Below, piece after piece: positions 1 through 13,617 of a stretch of DNA of 64,000 nucleotides. Position numbers and translations under genes: made by a program. The stretch's first letter is position 1. Each line of letters begins with the position of its first letter. The notes under the pieces are model-generated. The model worked only from the letters and a program-made list of their open reading frames with translations. It was not told the DNA's origin and searched no databases. Origin of the DNA: Kappaphycus alvarezii (lineage: Eukaryota; Rhodophyta; Florideophyceae; Gigartinales; Solieriaceae); NCBI GenBank assembly GCA_002205965.3, contig NADL03000569.1:1-64000 (forward strand), given 5' to 3'.

Positions 1-2308
1 TTTATTCGGAGTTGCAGTTTCGCTTCTCACTGAATCTGACATCTCTTGGAAACAACTCTTGTGCAATTCAGGATCCCACAGTTTGTAAGCTTTGCTGGCT
101 TCCGCATATCCAAGCAAATTGCTTCCCGTGCTCGGTAGTCGAGCTTACTCAACTGGCTTGCCGGGATGGTGTACCAACATTTACTTCCGAACGTACGAAG
201 GTGCGACAAATTGGGCTTTGCGCCCGTACCAGATATGATGCGGGTCGTGTGGCTTGGAAGTGCGCGAGTTGTAACTCTGTTTCGAATGTATACAGCAGTC
301 GCCAGAGCTTCGGCCCAGAACTCTTTTGGCAGACTCTTTGCATGTAGCATTGACCGAACCAGATCCATCAGAGTTCGGTTCAGCCGCTCAGAAACACCAT
401 TCTGTTCAGGTGACTCCACTGCACTAAGCTCATGTTTTGTTCCGCACGCAGCAAGTAGTCCTTGAATGCAGTGGACATATATTCTCCACCTCGATCTGAA
501 CGAAGATACCAATGTGCGCGCCCAGTATGGGCTTCGCTACGAGCTTGGAACAGTTTATATTTATCAAAGACCTCTGATTTCGCTGCATCATGTAGACGGT
601 AACCCAGGAGGAGTGATCGTCCGTGAAAGTCACAAAATAGCGTGCTCCTCCAACTGAAAAACCTCCATGGGTCCACAAACGTCACTTTGAACAAGATCTA
701 ATATTGCTTCAGCTCTACCACTCGTACGTTTCTTCGGCACTGCAGAACGATGAGCCTTTCCATGAACGCATGATGTGCATACTTCAGATGCACTCGAGCC
801 ACTGATCTGCACGCCGTCTACAACATTGTTCCGTACCATGGATGCAATGCCCTCTTTGCTTACATGAGCCATTCTCTCGTGCCATGTTGAGAGTGTGGTG
901 ACTTTCGCAGAGTACAAGGTATCATTCGGTATCTTCTGGAATTTCGATGGCATAAAGAAGGCTATCGCACAGCATTTTTCCAGTTGCCACAACTTTCCCG
1001 TTCTTTGTCATCTGCATAGATTTGTTCTCAAATACAGTTTTGATCCCTTCTATGTCCGCTTTGCCTACAGAAATGAGAGAGTATTCGAAAGTAGGAACGT
1101 GAACAACATCTCGCAGAATGCACCGCTTTCGACAACCATCCACTAGTAGGGTCAGCTCCACGTCACCTCGCCCAGCAACCCTAGCCCGGGCTTAGTTCCC
1201 ATTTCGACTGAAGCTGCAGAGAATTCAGTATAACGCTTGAAAACACTCCTATCGTATGTCATATGGGAAGTACATGCCGAATCTGCGTACCAGGAGGAAG
1301 TTCCGGCCGAAATTCCGGCCTTTTAATTCGTGACATTAGGCAAACGATTTCACTCTCATCTATGCTGTCCTCACTATCAGCTGGAGGATGGGAATAAGTC
1401 GAATCAAATACATTTGCACCTACGAACGCCTGCTGATCTTTTCTCGGGCGATTCTTTTCGTTTCGATGACTATTATGCTCTGCCGCTACGAGACCCAGGT
1501 GCACGATAGCCCCTCGGAGCTTCCGGGCGCTTACCGTTCACATCTTGCCCCAGCATCTGTCAGCCGTATGACCGGAATGACCGCAGTTCGTACAGTGCAG
1601 CTGTCTAGCATTACCTCCGTAGTCATTCGGACGGGCACTGGATATGAGCGCCGCATTGGATTTTGTACCTTTTAACTCTCTCATTTGAGCACGCTCCTCT
1701 TCCTGCAACAACCGGCTCTTCACAACTTCCAACATAAACACCCTGTCCTCATTTCCGAGCGCATCCAAGGCAACAATGAGATTGTCGAACCGAGGTGGCA
1801 ATCCATTAAGCAGCCATGGCTATCTCTTGTCATCAATAGTCACATCCATGGATTTCAGGGTCGCTGCTAGCTGCGTCACACGGTTAACATACTGCAAAAC
1901 TCTCTCGTTACCGTCCATAGCCGCGGTGTAAAAGCGGCGTCGAGCCGCAAGCTTATTGAGGAGTGTGTGCCTTTCAAACGTGTTGAGAATAATAGTCCAC
2001 ATCTCCTTTGCAGTTGCCGCAGCGCGCACATGCTCAAGGTGCTCATCAGAAAGGGACAACCCGATGAGCGCCCGTGCTTTGCGGTCGGCCCGAGTCCATG
2101 ATTTGAAAGCCCCGTCATCGGATTCTTCAGGCGGATCATCCACAATATATCATCAAGCTCCCGGAGGGCGAGAAGAAGCTGCACCTTCTGCTTCCAAACA
2201 TGGAAATTATTGTTGGTGAGCTTTTCAATTCGAACTCCGCCTCCGCGATCGTCCATGACTACGTTCTTATCCAAGACCCTTTGTATCTGAAACCTCTATT
2301 ACCACGTA
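1..2308 (-). mobile_element. Ty1/Copia retrotransposon copy A (5' half)
   Basis: Fossil Ty1/Copia element on the minus strand. Reading leftward from about 2,274 it contains a gag region with a CCHC-type knuckle near 1,600, an aspartic-protease-like segment near 1,260-1,500 and integrase from about 1,160 to the window edge, where it runs off. It is broken, with roughly half a dozen or more interruptions. Its sequence is nearly the same as copies B and C in this window, so it is young. Family assignment rests on the gag, integrase and RT order seen across the three copies. Confidence 0.85.
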
Positions 2309-5022
2309 TGCAGTGGTATGAAAAGTCCTCTGTTCAGGTATCCCAAGCCGGCGACCGATAGTCCCTTGTCACGGCAAGCCTTTCCCTATAAGAAGTTTGC
2401 AGCGTTTACTCAAGGACACGTGGTGTTTAATTTCCAACTTTACCTCTTTAGTTTCCTCCTCTTTACCTCTTACCACCTCTTTATTTGTGCCTTAGGGCGC
2501 TACCCCTGTATATCGGCCAGTGCTGGTCTTTCAACTTTGAGCGCAATCCGTGTGCCACGAGTAAGCACAGCAACTTTTACCTGTAGACGGCCAGGAATTT
2601 CAGCCACTACCCCGAAAGGTCCCCGCAGCAAAGGGCGTCTTACCACAATCACAGTCTTTCCGTACTAACTCAGGCGCGTTTCCTTCCGGACTGTGTTGCT
2701 TGACTTCCGTCGTACTCGTGTGAAAGCACTCAAGGTCACCAATGAGCCTCGTCCTTCCGTGCACAGCACGTATCTATACCTCAACAGAAGTATAGCCAGC
2801 AGGTACCAAAATACAAGTGCAGAACACTGGTACCCGGTATGCAACCAGAGTAAGGAATTAGAAGACAGTCGTTCCCTCTCCGACCACGGGCGATGGTGTT
2901 TCGCGTACGTATCGATCGTTCAAGCGAGGAGCGTCTCTGTCCCGCCGGCGCGCAAAAGGGCCACTGCAACGGACCGACTCGGCTGGTACACGTGATTCCC
3001 ACCGGGAATCGGGTTCAGTCTTACGACTTCTGATAGCTCGCGTTATCAACCGCGTGGGTTTGTATGGTACGGTCCGTCCAACTCGCGTTACACAAAGGCA
3101 CTGTTCTCAAAAGAGTACAGCCGGTGAGGATCACAAAACCGATTGCCAGACCACGATTCGGCAAGAGATCGGACAAACTTGGGCGGACCCCCGGCACTCT
3201 GTCTTCTTCTTTTCCGTTGCCGTGAAGGCTTTCCAAGAGTGCAAGGGGTATCAACAACCAGGCCTACATTCCTCCTCAAACAACAAGGCCAATATTTCCA
3301 GACATTAAACTCAAGCTGATCAATTGCTGAATGACCACAACTACCAAAAATGAGACATAAAACAAGCCAACAAACAAGACTAGAGCAATGACCGCAAAGC
3401 ACTCTGGATTCTCACACAGAGTGCTTGACAACACAAAATAGGTCTCAACAGCATAGAGCACAAGCAATGAATGCTCTAGTCTAACACACAATGATAACAA
3501 CAAAAACACTCAGGATCCACACACAGAGTGCTTGACAGCCTTAGAATTGGTTCTCCAAACAAAAGATTCCAACAACACACAATGATAACCACAAAACACT
3601 CAGGATCCACACACAGAGTGCTTTACAATCACCAAATGGGTCCCAACAACGACAAGAACCCAACAAAATAACCAAGAAGCAACAAGTGACAACACCAACA
3701 GCACCAACAACACAGAGAAAGCAATTAACTCAACGTCAACGCCAACGGCTGAGGGACGGATCAAGCGGAAAGAGCGGTAGCGTGGGCTGGTCCATAACCT
3801 GATAGAATAAACGGGATGGTGAGGGATGAGGAGAGAGAATGAAAAGGAATGTAGGAAGGAGTGCAGGTGGAGAAAGGAAACAGAAAGGAGATAGAACGGC
3901 AAGGGTGAGGTTGGTGTTGAAATCAAAGGCAAGTCCGTACCTCTTCTTTACTTGGATGAGCTATTAGACTACAACTATATACTGTTTGCGGTACTCACTT
4001 CGGCTTTGTGAAAGCAAAATGAAAGTAGCAAAATCTACATTTGCAGTACTATCTTTGTTGATCCTATAGCCTACCCAAGCCAAGATGCCTCAGAATCCTC
4101 ATTTGCATGCGCGGGAAATTCATAATTACCAATATTCAAAACGTGAGTAACATTACGTTCATGCTAGCCATGCACGTTCTGTTACGTAAACATATAATAA
4201 AACAGTCAACCCGTGAATTATGCCTTACGTATCCCGCCTATGCAACTGTAATCTCTCGCCCTGTAACAAAACCCAAAGGCGGGAACTTAATATATCATGA
4301 GAGTAGAAAACAATTTTCGGCGGGCTTGTCTCACTTTGCTACGTAACAGTACGTAAATCTCATGCAGGCCGTTAACGTGAATTAAGCCTTACGTGCCATA
4401 CATGCAATACTGTAGAAGCAACGTGGCTGCATCAACATACTTTGGCTGCATACTTGTGCAAGAGTGATTTGTACGCAGCCAGTATAATGAGTATAGTGTA
4501 AGCCGCATGCAGCCAGTCCAGGCAACTATAGGATAAATATAGAAACCACTGTTTACTTGTACACGTACGACACCTATAGTAATGTACACTTACGACAGAG
4601 AGGAGACAGTACACGTATGCCACATAGGAGACAGTAAACGTATGCCACACTGTGTACAGTATTTTGAGCCTAGAAGAGAGACAAACCATCAACCAATCAT
4701 AACATGCCAAGTGTCAGAATGCTCCACAATGACTAGCTCAGATATCGCCACTTGTAGCGATGTGAGTGGTATGGAGGCGTATCTAGCAGCCAATCAGAGG
4801 GCAGAATACCAAGTGGTTTGAAAATGGCAAAATGCGCCGTGATTTTGAGTTGCCGAAAATGGGCTTTCGTCCCAGGCAACTTCGGTTTGGCCCATTTTAC
4901 ACGTGTCATAGGTGTGCACACAGAAGAAGGGTGCAGCTCGCATTTTCATGCTACAAGTGTACACGTGTCCAGGTGGCAACTAAAAAACATGGGATCGCAT
5001 GCATTCTATCACTTTTTCAACA
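2309..5022 (-). repeat. LTR-like block shared by Copia copies A and B
   Basis: This block lies between the end of copy B and the gag of copy A. On the minus strand a purine-rich tract of polypurine type (GAGGGGGAG) is followed at 5,022 by TGTTGA, the usual start of a Copia 3' LTR. The other end, near 2,309, is followed by a primer-binding-like TGGTAATAGAGG. Read as one LTR it would be about 2.7 kb. It could instead be a 3' LTR of about 1 kb (a TCAACA lies near 4,053) followed by separate sequence. The part from about 2,309 to 3,800 recurs inverted at 8,150-9,655. Inside it a motif of about 28 bp containing ACACAGAGTGCTT recurs near 3,410, 3,510 and 3,600. Confidence 0.5.
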
Positions 5023-7570
5023 CTCCCCCTCGATCACATTTTTTTTAGATTTTTTTACGCTCCCTCTTTCTACCCATACCTATCATTCTAACAGGTTTTG
5101 TCATCTGAACTCGCCTCTAGTGGTTTCGTCAAGGCGTCAGCAACATTTTCACTTGTTGGCACGTACACCAAATCCACCTCTTTACGCACAACTGCATCTC
5201 TTACAAAGTGGTATGCAATATCAATGTGCTTGTTGCGTCTGTTGGTGCTTCGTTTCGAGCGAGCTCCATAGCCCCCTGGTTATCGCTGTATATTGTAGTA
5301 GCATGATCAATTCCAAGTGCTTTTACGCCCAGCGATGTCCAGGTGTCAAGGATATCCCGAACGACACGTCTCAGCCAGATTGCCTCTTTACTTGCTGCAG
5401 TTAACGATATGTATTCGGCCTCACATGACGAAGCTGCGACAACCGTTTGCTTTCGCGAGCACCAACTTACCCCACTTCCAGCCATACGAAACACGAAACC
5501 ACTCGTCGATTTGCGAGCGGACACATCTCCGGCCCAATCCGAGTCGCAGTATGCAGACAAGCCCAGCTCAGCATTCCCTTGGAACACAAGACCTAAATCT
5601 TTGGTCCCAGCAAGATACCTTAACACTCTTTTTACTGCTAACCAATGCTTCTCTCTTGGTTCCTCGCAAAAACGTGCAAGTTTACCCACCGCATAAGATA
5701 TATCAGGTCGTGTTCCAACAGACAAATACATGAGAGCTCCAATAGCGCTCCGGTATGGAGCATTTGTCCGAGCATCATTACCCGTATATCCCGACCGATC
5801 CACGTTCAACTCGTCAGTGTTAATATTCATAGGAGTTGGAACAGGTCTACAATTCTGCATTCCAAATCGCTCTAGAACGCTGTCTACGAATCGTGGCTGG
5901 GATAAACACAAGGAGCGTTCGGATCTCCGGCGAGAAACTTCAAGGCCAACAACCATTTTCGCCTCTCCCAAATCTTTTATTTCAAAACAGTGGTTCAGCT
6001 CCCCCTTCATCCATGCGATAGCCTCCACGTTGTTTCCTGCAAGCAGCAAGTCATCGATACAGGAGGATAATCATGATTGAGTCGGAGGCTGGGTCAAATT
6101 TTACATAGACACAGGGATCATTAGTGCTACTTTTGAACTTGAGCCCATCAACAAGAAAATCATCGATTTTCTGGTGCCACCGCGGGCCTGTTTCAAACCA
6201 TACAAGGCCTTCAGAAACTTGCAGACATGATTCGGTTTCGAGGTGTCTTAAACCCATCAGGCTGCTCCATGTACACGTCCTCTTCACATCACCGTTCAGA
6301 AATGCCGTCTTAACGTCCATTTGATGCAGCTCCAGATCCTGATGCGCAACAAGTGCCAAAAGCACCCGAATTGACGTGAGCTTCACGACAGGGGCGTATG
6401 CCTCATTATAATCTACCTTTCACTTGTTGGAAACCACGAGCGACAAGACGCGCCTTCGATGTTCGAGAAAAGCCACCGTTGGAGTCCTGGGCATCTTTTA
6501 TTGCAAACACCCGAGTCAGAATATTTGAGGCCTCCAAACGTGGGACTAACTTCCATGTTTTGTTCCGAAGGATCGAGTCTCGCTCGACTCGATGGCAGAC
6601 TTCCAAAAATCTGCGCCCGGGCCTCTCGCCGCGTGTCGGTACGAGATGTTGACAACATTTGTGACGAGAGCCGTGTCATTAGGTGTCAAGGATATATTGG
6701 ACTCCACCAAGCATTTGGGGCCCTTCGAATCCTCTCAGATCTCCGTGGAGCTACAGTTACATCAGGGGGCTCAGGGCTTTCGTTATCAGTACCAACGTTT
6801 TCGGCGACCGTCGGGTCGTTTCCAGCATTAGCCTGGTCATCGCTTTGTCCCTGAATATCTTGTCTCGAAGCTGTAGCCATCTCGGCTGTGTCCAGTGTAG
6901 GAAGCTGAGCTTGATCATCCTGTTCAACGCCAACCCCTACATGATCCTCATCAGAGTCAATGCAAGACGCTCATCTGATTCGTTTTCATTTATTTCGGAG
7001 TTGCAAGTTTCGCTCTCACTGAATCTGACATTTCTGGAAACAACTTTCTTGTGCAATTCAGGATCCCACAGTTTGTAAGCTTTGCTGGCTTCCGCATATC
7101 CAAGCATAATTGCTTCCCGTGCTCGGTAGTCGAGCTTACTCAACTGGCTTGCCGGGATGGTGTACCAACATTTACTTCCGAACGTACGAAGGTGCGACAA
7201 ATTGGGCTTGCGCCCGTACCAGATATGAGCGGGGTCGTGTGGCTTGGAAGTGCGCGAGTTGTAACTTTGTTTCGAATGTATACAGCAGTCGCCAGAGCTT
7301 CGGCCCAGAACTCTTTTGGCAGACTCTTTTCATGTAGCATTGACCGAACCAGATCCATCAGAGTTCGGTTCAGCCGCTCAGAAACACCATTCTGTTCAGG
7401 TGACTCCACTGCACTAAGCTCATGCTTTGTTCCGCACGCAGCAAGGTAGTCCTTGAATGCAGTAAACATATATTCTCCACCTCGATCTGAACGAAAGATA
7501 CCAATGCAGCGCCCAGTATGGGCTTCGCTACGAGCTTGGAACAGTTTATATTTATCAAAGACCTCTGATT
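5023..7570 (-). mobile_element. Ty1/Copia retrotransposon copy B (3' half)
   Basis: Minus-strand Copia fossil. Reading leftward it holds the end of integrase (about 7,570 to 6,940), reverse transcriptase (about 6,650 to 6,050), RNase H (about 6,050 to 5,200), then a polypurine tract and the start of the LTR-like block at 5,022. It stops abruptly inside integrase at about 7,570. It is broken, with about five or more interruptions, and is near identical to the matching part of copy C. With copy A it forms a head-to-tail pair around one LTR-like block, which is what unequal LTR recombination in a tandem array would leave. Confidence 0.85.
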
Positions 7571-8149
7571 TTCAAGCAATTACCTCAACTTCAACGTCAA
7601 CGGCGACAGGATAGCTTCAGCGATGGAGGACCACAGGGTGCAACTCAGTCGCTGGTAGATACGGCGGCGGACAATGCCAACTGTCCAGTGACACTTGGAC
7701 GCGATCCGCGGAACTAACTTCTCGATAAATGCAATAGTTCCAGGGGAGGGGGCACCTAGGGAATCAAACGCCAGAGGTCAAAACGTGAAGTTCGGTTTAT
7801 AAGGCGCAGAAAATGGGCCAGTCGATGGAGCGGGGAGTCGTCGGGCGATGTTGCGTTCAAGGGTTGTAACCTCGTCGCGGGCCGCCATTTCAGCAGCGCC
7901 TCCGTCAACCTGGTTCGCCTTGGTGCGAACTGCGGCCTTGAGCGGTGAAACGACGGTGATGTCCGCATATGGGTTTCCCACACATTGAAATGGGCTATGT
8001 GTTCACTCAATGCACCATTTTGTTGAATTCTTTGACCACTTAGCCACATGCGCTGGCTCTCTTGTGCCACTGAGCGGACCACAACATATATATATCAACA
8101 CCGTGATAGCATTTTATCCTTTTGTAAAGAAATGGTTAACGTTTTCATC
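7571..8149. other. Junction between Copia copies B and C, with unassigned sequence
   Basis: About 580 bp between oppositely oriented Copia copies. Positions 7,577-7,603 match a short inverted piece of the LTR-like block (the AATTACCTCAAC region). The remainder, about 7,610-8,150, has minus-strand open frames of 108 and 67 codons that I cannot assign to any family. It may be the remnant of another mobile element. No host gene is visible. Confidence 0.4.
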
Positions 8150-11100
8150 AGCTTATGGGCCCAGCCCACGCTACCGCTCTTTCTCCTTGATCCGTCCTCA
8201 ACCGTTGACGTTGACGTTGAGGTAATTGCTTTCTCTGTGTTGTTGGTGCTGTAGGTGTTGTCACTTGTTGCTTCTTGGTTATTTTTGTTGGGTTCTTGTC
8301 GTTGTTGGGACCCATTTGGTGATTGTAAAGCACTCTGTGTGTGGATCCTGAGTGTTCTTGTGGTTATCATTGTGTGTTGTTGGAATCTTTTGTTTGGGAG
8401 AACCAATTCTAAGGCTGTCAAGCACTCTGTGTGTGGATCCTGAGTGTTTTTGTTGTTATCATTGTGTGTTAAATTAGAGCATTCATTGCTTGTGCTCTAC
8501 TGCTGTTGAGACCTATTTTGTGTTGTCAAGCCCGCTGTGTGAGAATCCTGAGTGCTTTGCGGTGACATTGCTCTAGTCTTTGTTTGTTGGCTTGGTTTCT
8601 GTCTCCTTTATGGTGGTTGTGGTCATTCCACAATTGATCAGCTTGAGTTTAATGTCTGGAAATATTGGCCTTGTTGTTTGAGAAGGAATGTAGGCCTGGT
8701 TTTTGATACCCCTTGCACTCTTGGAAAGCCTTCACGGCAACGGAAAAGAAGAAGACAGAGTGCCGGGGGTCCGCCCAAGTTTGTCCGATTCTCTTGCCCA
8801 ATCGTGGTCTTGGCAGTCGGTTTAGTGATCCTCTCACCGGCTGTACTCTTTTGAGAACAGTGCCTTTGTGTAACGCGAGTTGGACGGACCGTACCATACA
8901 AACCCACGCGGTTGATAACGCGAGTTATCAGAAGTCGTAAGACTGAACCCGATTCCCGGTGGGAATCACAGTGTACCAGCCGAGTCGGTCCGTTGCAGTG
9001 GCCCTTTTGCGCGCCGGCGGGACAGAGACGCTCCTCGCTTGAACGATCGATACGTACGCGAAACACCATCGCCCGTGGTCGGAGAGGGAACGACTGTCTT
9101 CTAATTCCTTACTCTGGTAGCATACCGGGTACTACTGTTCTGCACTTGTATTTTGGTACCTGCTGGCTATACTTCTGTTGAGGTATAGATACGTGCTGTG
9201 CACGGAAGGACGAGGCTCATTGGTGACCTTGAGTGCTTTCACACGAGTACGACGGAAGCCAAGCAACACAGTCCGGAAGGAAACGCGCCTGAGTTAGTAC
9301 GGAAAGACTGTGATTGTGGTAAGACGCCCTTTGCTGCGGGGACCTTTCGGGGTAGTGGCTGAAATTTCCTGGCCGTCTACAGGTAAAAGTTGCTGTGCTT
9401 ACTCGTGGCACACGGATTGCGCTCAAAGTTGAAAGACCAGCACTGGCCGATATACAGGGGTAGCGCCCTAAGGCACAAATAAAGAGGTGGTAAGAGGTAA
9501 AGAGGAGGAAACTAAAGAGGTAAAAAGTTGGAAATTAAACACCACGTGTCCTTGAGTAAACACTGCAACCTTCTTATAGGGAAAGGCTTGCCGTGACAAG
9601 CGACAATCGGTCGCCGGCTTGGGATACCTGAACAGAGGACTTTGCATACTCACTGCATACGTGGTAATAGAGGTTTCAGATACAAAGGGTCTTGGATAAG
9701 AACGTAGTCATGGACGATCGCGGAGGCGGAGTTCAAATTGAAAAGCTCACCAAAATCATTTACATGTTTGGAAGCAGAAGGTGCAGCTTCTTCTCGCCCT
9801 CCGGGAGCTTGATGACTACATTGTGGACGACCCGCCTGAAGAATCCGATGACGGGGCTTCCAAATCATGGACTAGGGCCGACCGCAAAGCACGGGCGCTC
9901 ATCGGGTTGTCCCTTTCTGATGAGCACCTTGAGCATGTGCGCACTGCGGCAACTGCAAAGGAGATGTGGACTATTATTCTCAACACATTTGAGAGACACA
10001 CTCTCCTCAATAAGCTTGCGGCTCGACGCCGGTTTTACACCGCGGCTATGGACGGTAACGAGAGAGTTTTGCAGTATGTTAACCGTGTGACGCAGCTAGC
10101 AGCGACCCTGAAATCCATGGATGTGACTATTGATGACAAACAGATAGCCATGGCGGTGCTTAATGGATTGCCACCTCGGTTCGACAATCTCATCGTTGCC
10201 TTGGATGCGCTCCGAAATGAGGACAGGGTGTTCACGTTGGAAGTTGTGAAGAGCCGGTTGTTGCAGGAAGAGGAGCGTGCTCAAATGAGAGAGTCAAAAG
10301 GTACAAAATCCAATGCGGCGCTCATATCCAGTGCCCGTCCGAATGACTACGGAGGTAATGCTAGACAGCTGCACTGTACGAACTGCGGTCATTCCGGTCA
10401 TACGGCTGACCGATGGTGGGGCAAGGATGTGAACGGTAAGCGCCCGGAAGCTCCGAGGGGCTATCGTGCACCTGGGTCTCGTAGCGGCAGAGCATCTAAT
10501 AGTCATCGAAACGAAAAGAATCGCCCGAGAAAAGATCAGCAGGCGTTCGTAGGTGCAAATGTATTTGATTCGAATTATTCCTATTCTCCAGCTGATAGTG
10601 AGGGCAGCATAGATGAGAGTGAAATCGTTTGCCTAATGTCACGAATTAAAAAGGCCGGAATTTCGGCCGGAACTTCCTCCTGGTACGCAGATTCGGCATG
10701 TACTTCCCATATGACATACGATAGGAGTGTTTTCAAGCGTCATACTGAATTCTCTGCAGCTTCAGTCGAAATGGGAACTAAGCCCGGGCTAGGGTTGCTG
10801 GGCGAGGTGACGTGGAGCTGACCCTACTAGTGGATGGTTGTCGAAAGCGGTGCATTCTGCGAGATGTTGTTCACGTTCCTACTTTCGAATACTCTCTCAT
10901 TTCTGTAGGCAAAGCGGACATAGAAGGGATCAAAACTGTATTTGAGAACAAATCTATGCAGATGACAAAGAACGGGAAAGTTGTGGCAACTGGAAAAATG
11001 CTGTGCGATAGCCTTCTTTATGCCATCGAAATAGTCCAAAAGATACCGAATGATACCTTGTACTCTGCGAAAGTCACCACACTCTCAACATGGCACGAGA

Positions 11101-13253
11101 GAATGGCTCATGTAAGCAAAGAGGGCATTGCATCCATGGTACGGAACAATGTTGTAGACGGCGTGCAGATCAGTGGCTCGAGTGCATCTGAAGTATGCAC
11201 ATCATGCGTTCATGGAAAGGCTCATCGTTCTGCAGTGCCGAAGAAACGTACGAGTGGTAGAGCTGAAGCAATATTAGATCTTGTTCACAGTGACGTTTGT
11301 GGACCCATGGAGGTTTCTTCAGTTGGAGGAGCACGCTACTTTATAACTTTCACGGACGATCACTCCTCCTGGGATACCGTATACATGATGCGGCGAAAAT
11401 CAGAGCTCTTTGATAAATATAAACTGTTCCAAGCTCGTAGCGAAGCCCATACTGGGCGCCGCATTGGTATCTTTCGTTCAGATCGAGGTGGAGAATATAT
11501 GTCCACTGCATTCAAGGACTACCTTGCTGCGTGCGGAACAAAGCATGAGCTTAGTGCAGTGGAGTCACCTGAACAGAATGGTGTTTCTGAGCGGCTGAAC
11601 CGAACTCTGATGGATCTGGTTCGGTCAATGCTACATGCAAAGAGTCTGCCAAAAGAGTTCTGGGCCGAAGCTCTGGCGACTGCTGTATACATTCGAAACA
11701 AAGTTACAACTCGCGCACTTCCAAGCCACACGACCCCGCCTCATATCTGGTACGGGCGCAAGCCCAATTTGTCGCACCTTCGTACGTTCGGAAGTAAATG
11801 TTGGTACACCATCCCGGCGAGCCAGTTGAGTAAGCTCGACTACCGAGCACGGGAAGCAATTATGCTTGGATATGCGGAAGCCAGCAAAGCTTACAAACTG
11901 TGGGATCCTGAATTGCACAAGGTAGTTGTTTCCAGAGATGTCAGATTCAGTGAGAGCGAAACCTGCAACTCCTAAATAAATGAAAACGAATCAGATGAGC
12001 GTCTTGCAATTAGCTCTGATGAGGATCTTGTAGGGGTTGGCGTTGAACAGGATGATCAAGCTCAGCTTCCTACACTGGACACAGCCGAGATGGCTACAGC
12101 TTCGAGACAAGATATTCAGGGACAAAGCGATGACCAGGCTAATGCTGGAAACGACCCGACGGTCGCCGAAAACGTTGGTACTGATAACGAAAGCCCTGAG
12201 CCCCTGATGTAACTGTAGCTCCACGGAGATCTGAGAGGATTCGAAGGGCCCCAAATGCTTGGTGGAGGTCCAATATATCCTTGACACCTAATGACACGGC
12301 TCTCGTCACAAATGTTGTCAACATCTCGTACTGACACGCGGCGAGAGGCCCGGGCGCAGATTTCTGGAAGTTTGCCATCGAGTCCGAGCGAGACTCGATC
12401 CTTCGGAACAAAACATGGAAGTTAGTCCCACGTTTGGAGGCCTCAAATATTCTGACTCCAAAATGGGTGTTTGCAATAAAAGATGCCCAGGACTCCAACG
12501 GTGGCTTTTCTCGAACATCGAAGGCGCGTCTTGTCGCTCGTGGTTTCCAACAAGTGAAAGGCGTAGATTATAATGAGGCATACGCTCCTGTCGTGAAGCT
12601 CACGTCAATTCGGGTGCTTTTGGCACTTGTTGCGCATCAGGATCTGGAGCTGCATCAAATGGACGTTAAGACGGCATTTCTGAACGGTGATGTGGAAGAG
12701 GACGTGTACATGGAGCAGCCTGATGGGTTTGAAGACACCTCGAAACCGAATCATGTCTGCAAGTTTCTGAAGGCCTTGTATGGTTTGAAACAGGCCCATA
12801 GGCGGTGGCACCAGAAAATCGATGATTTTCTTGTTGATGGGCTCAAGTTCAAAAGTAGCACTAATGATCCCTGTGTCTATGTAAAATTTGACCCAGCCTC
12901 CGACTCAATCATGATTATCCTCCTGTATGTCGATGACTTGCTGCTTGCAGGAAACAACGTGGAGGCTATTGCATGGATGAAGGGGGAGCTGAACCACTGT
13001 TTTGAAATAAAAGATTTGGGAGAGGCGAAAATGGTTGTTGGCCTTGAAGTTTCTCGCTGGAGATCCGAACGCTCCTTGTGTTTATCCCAGCCACGATTTG
13101 TAGACAGCGTTCTAGAGCGATTTGGAATGCAGAATTGTAGACCTGTTCCAACTCCTATGAATATTAACACTGACGAGTTGAACGTGGATCGGTCGGGATA
13201 TACGGGTAATGATGCTCGGACAAATGCTCCATACAGGAGCGCTATTCCCTTCG
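8150..13253 (+). mobile_element. Ty1/Copia retrotransposon copy C
   Basis: Plus-strand Copia fossil and the longest of the three copies. Parts in order are an LTR-like and leader block (about 8,150-9,655), a primer-binding-like TGGTAATAGAGG near 9,663, gag with zinc knuckle running into protease (about 9,710-10,820), integrase (about 10,812-11,975) and reverse transcriptase (about 12,434-13,253). RNase H and a 3' LTR are not seen before the match ends at about 13,253. It is broken but has fewer interruptions than A or B, about three to five. It is near identical to A and B in the inverted orientation, so insertion was recent. Confidence 0.88.
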
Positions 13254-13617
13254 TCTGATCTTTGGTATTCGTAAGAGCACAGGCGAGCCAAAAAAAATCC
13301 ATTGCATTCCTGTTAACTTGAAGTGACGCATAATCGATTGAGTATACGCCGTCTCCATTCAAAGACAGACATTGATAGAGATCGGCGACATCTTTCAGCA
13401 TACGAACGGTAAAGGGCAGAATAGCGAAAAACACACCAGTAAATATCCTACAGGCCGGCGGAGCAACATTTTCATGGCGGATGCGATTTCTTCTGATGTG
13501 CCCTCTTCTCCGGTTGGATTCAAGTGCATACCCATATGGAAGATTCCCAAAAACTTCTTCTCGGTTGATAATTTTCTGCAAGGGGTTGGATCCGTCCAAA
13601 AGTGGCACGGCGTGCAT
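13254..13617 (-). pseudogene. Hypothetical coding fragment cut by the Copia junction
   Basis: From 13,617 leftward a minus-strand frame encodes about 121 residues before it runs into antisense Copia sequence at 13,253. The fragment has a charged, Arg-rich N-terminal half and a hydrophobic stretch (IFTGVFFAILPF) that could be one membrane segment, followed by a mixed region. A stop lies a few codons upstream of the first Met, so 13,617 is a possible start. I do not recognise the family. It may be the 5' end of a gene whose remainder lay where the Copia element now sits, or a piece of another repeat. Confidence 0.35.

Noticed and set aside
7756-8082. A 108-codon minus frame as a host gene
   Set aside because: Sits between two retroelement copies with no recognisable domain; left as unassigned repeat sequence.
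12877-13617. A 246-codon minus-strand frame
   Set aside because: Two thirds of it is antisense to Copia reverse transcriptase; only the part right of 13,253 could be independent coding sequence.
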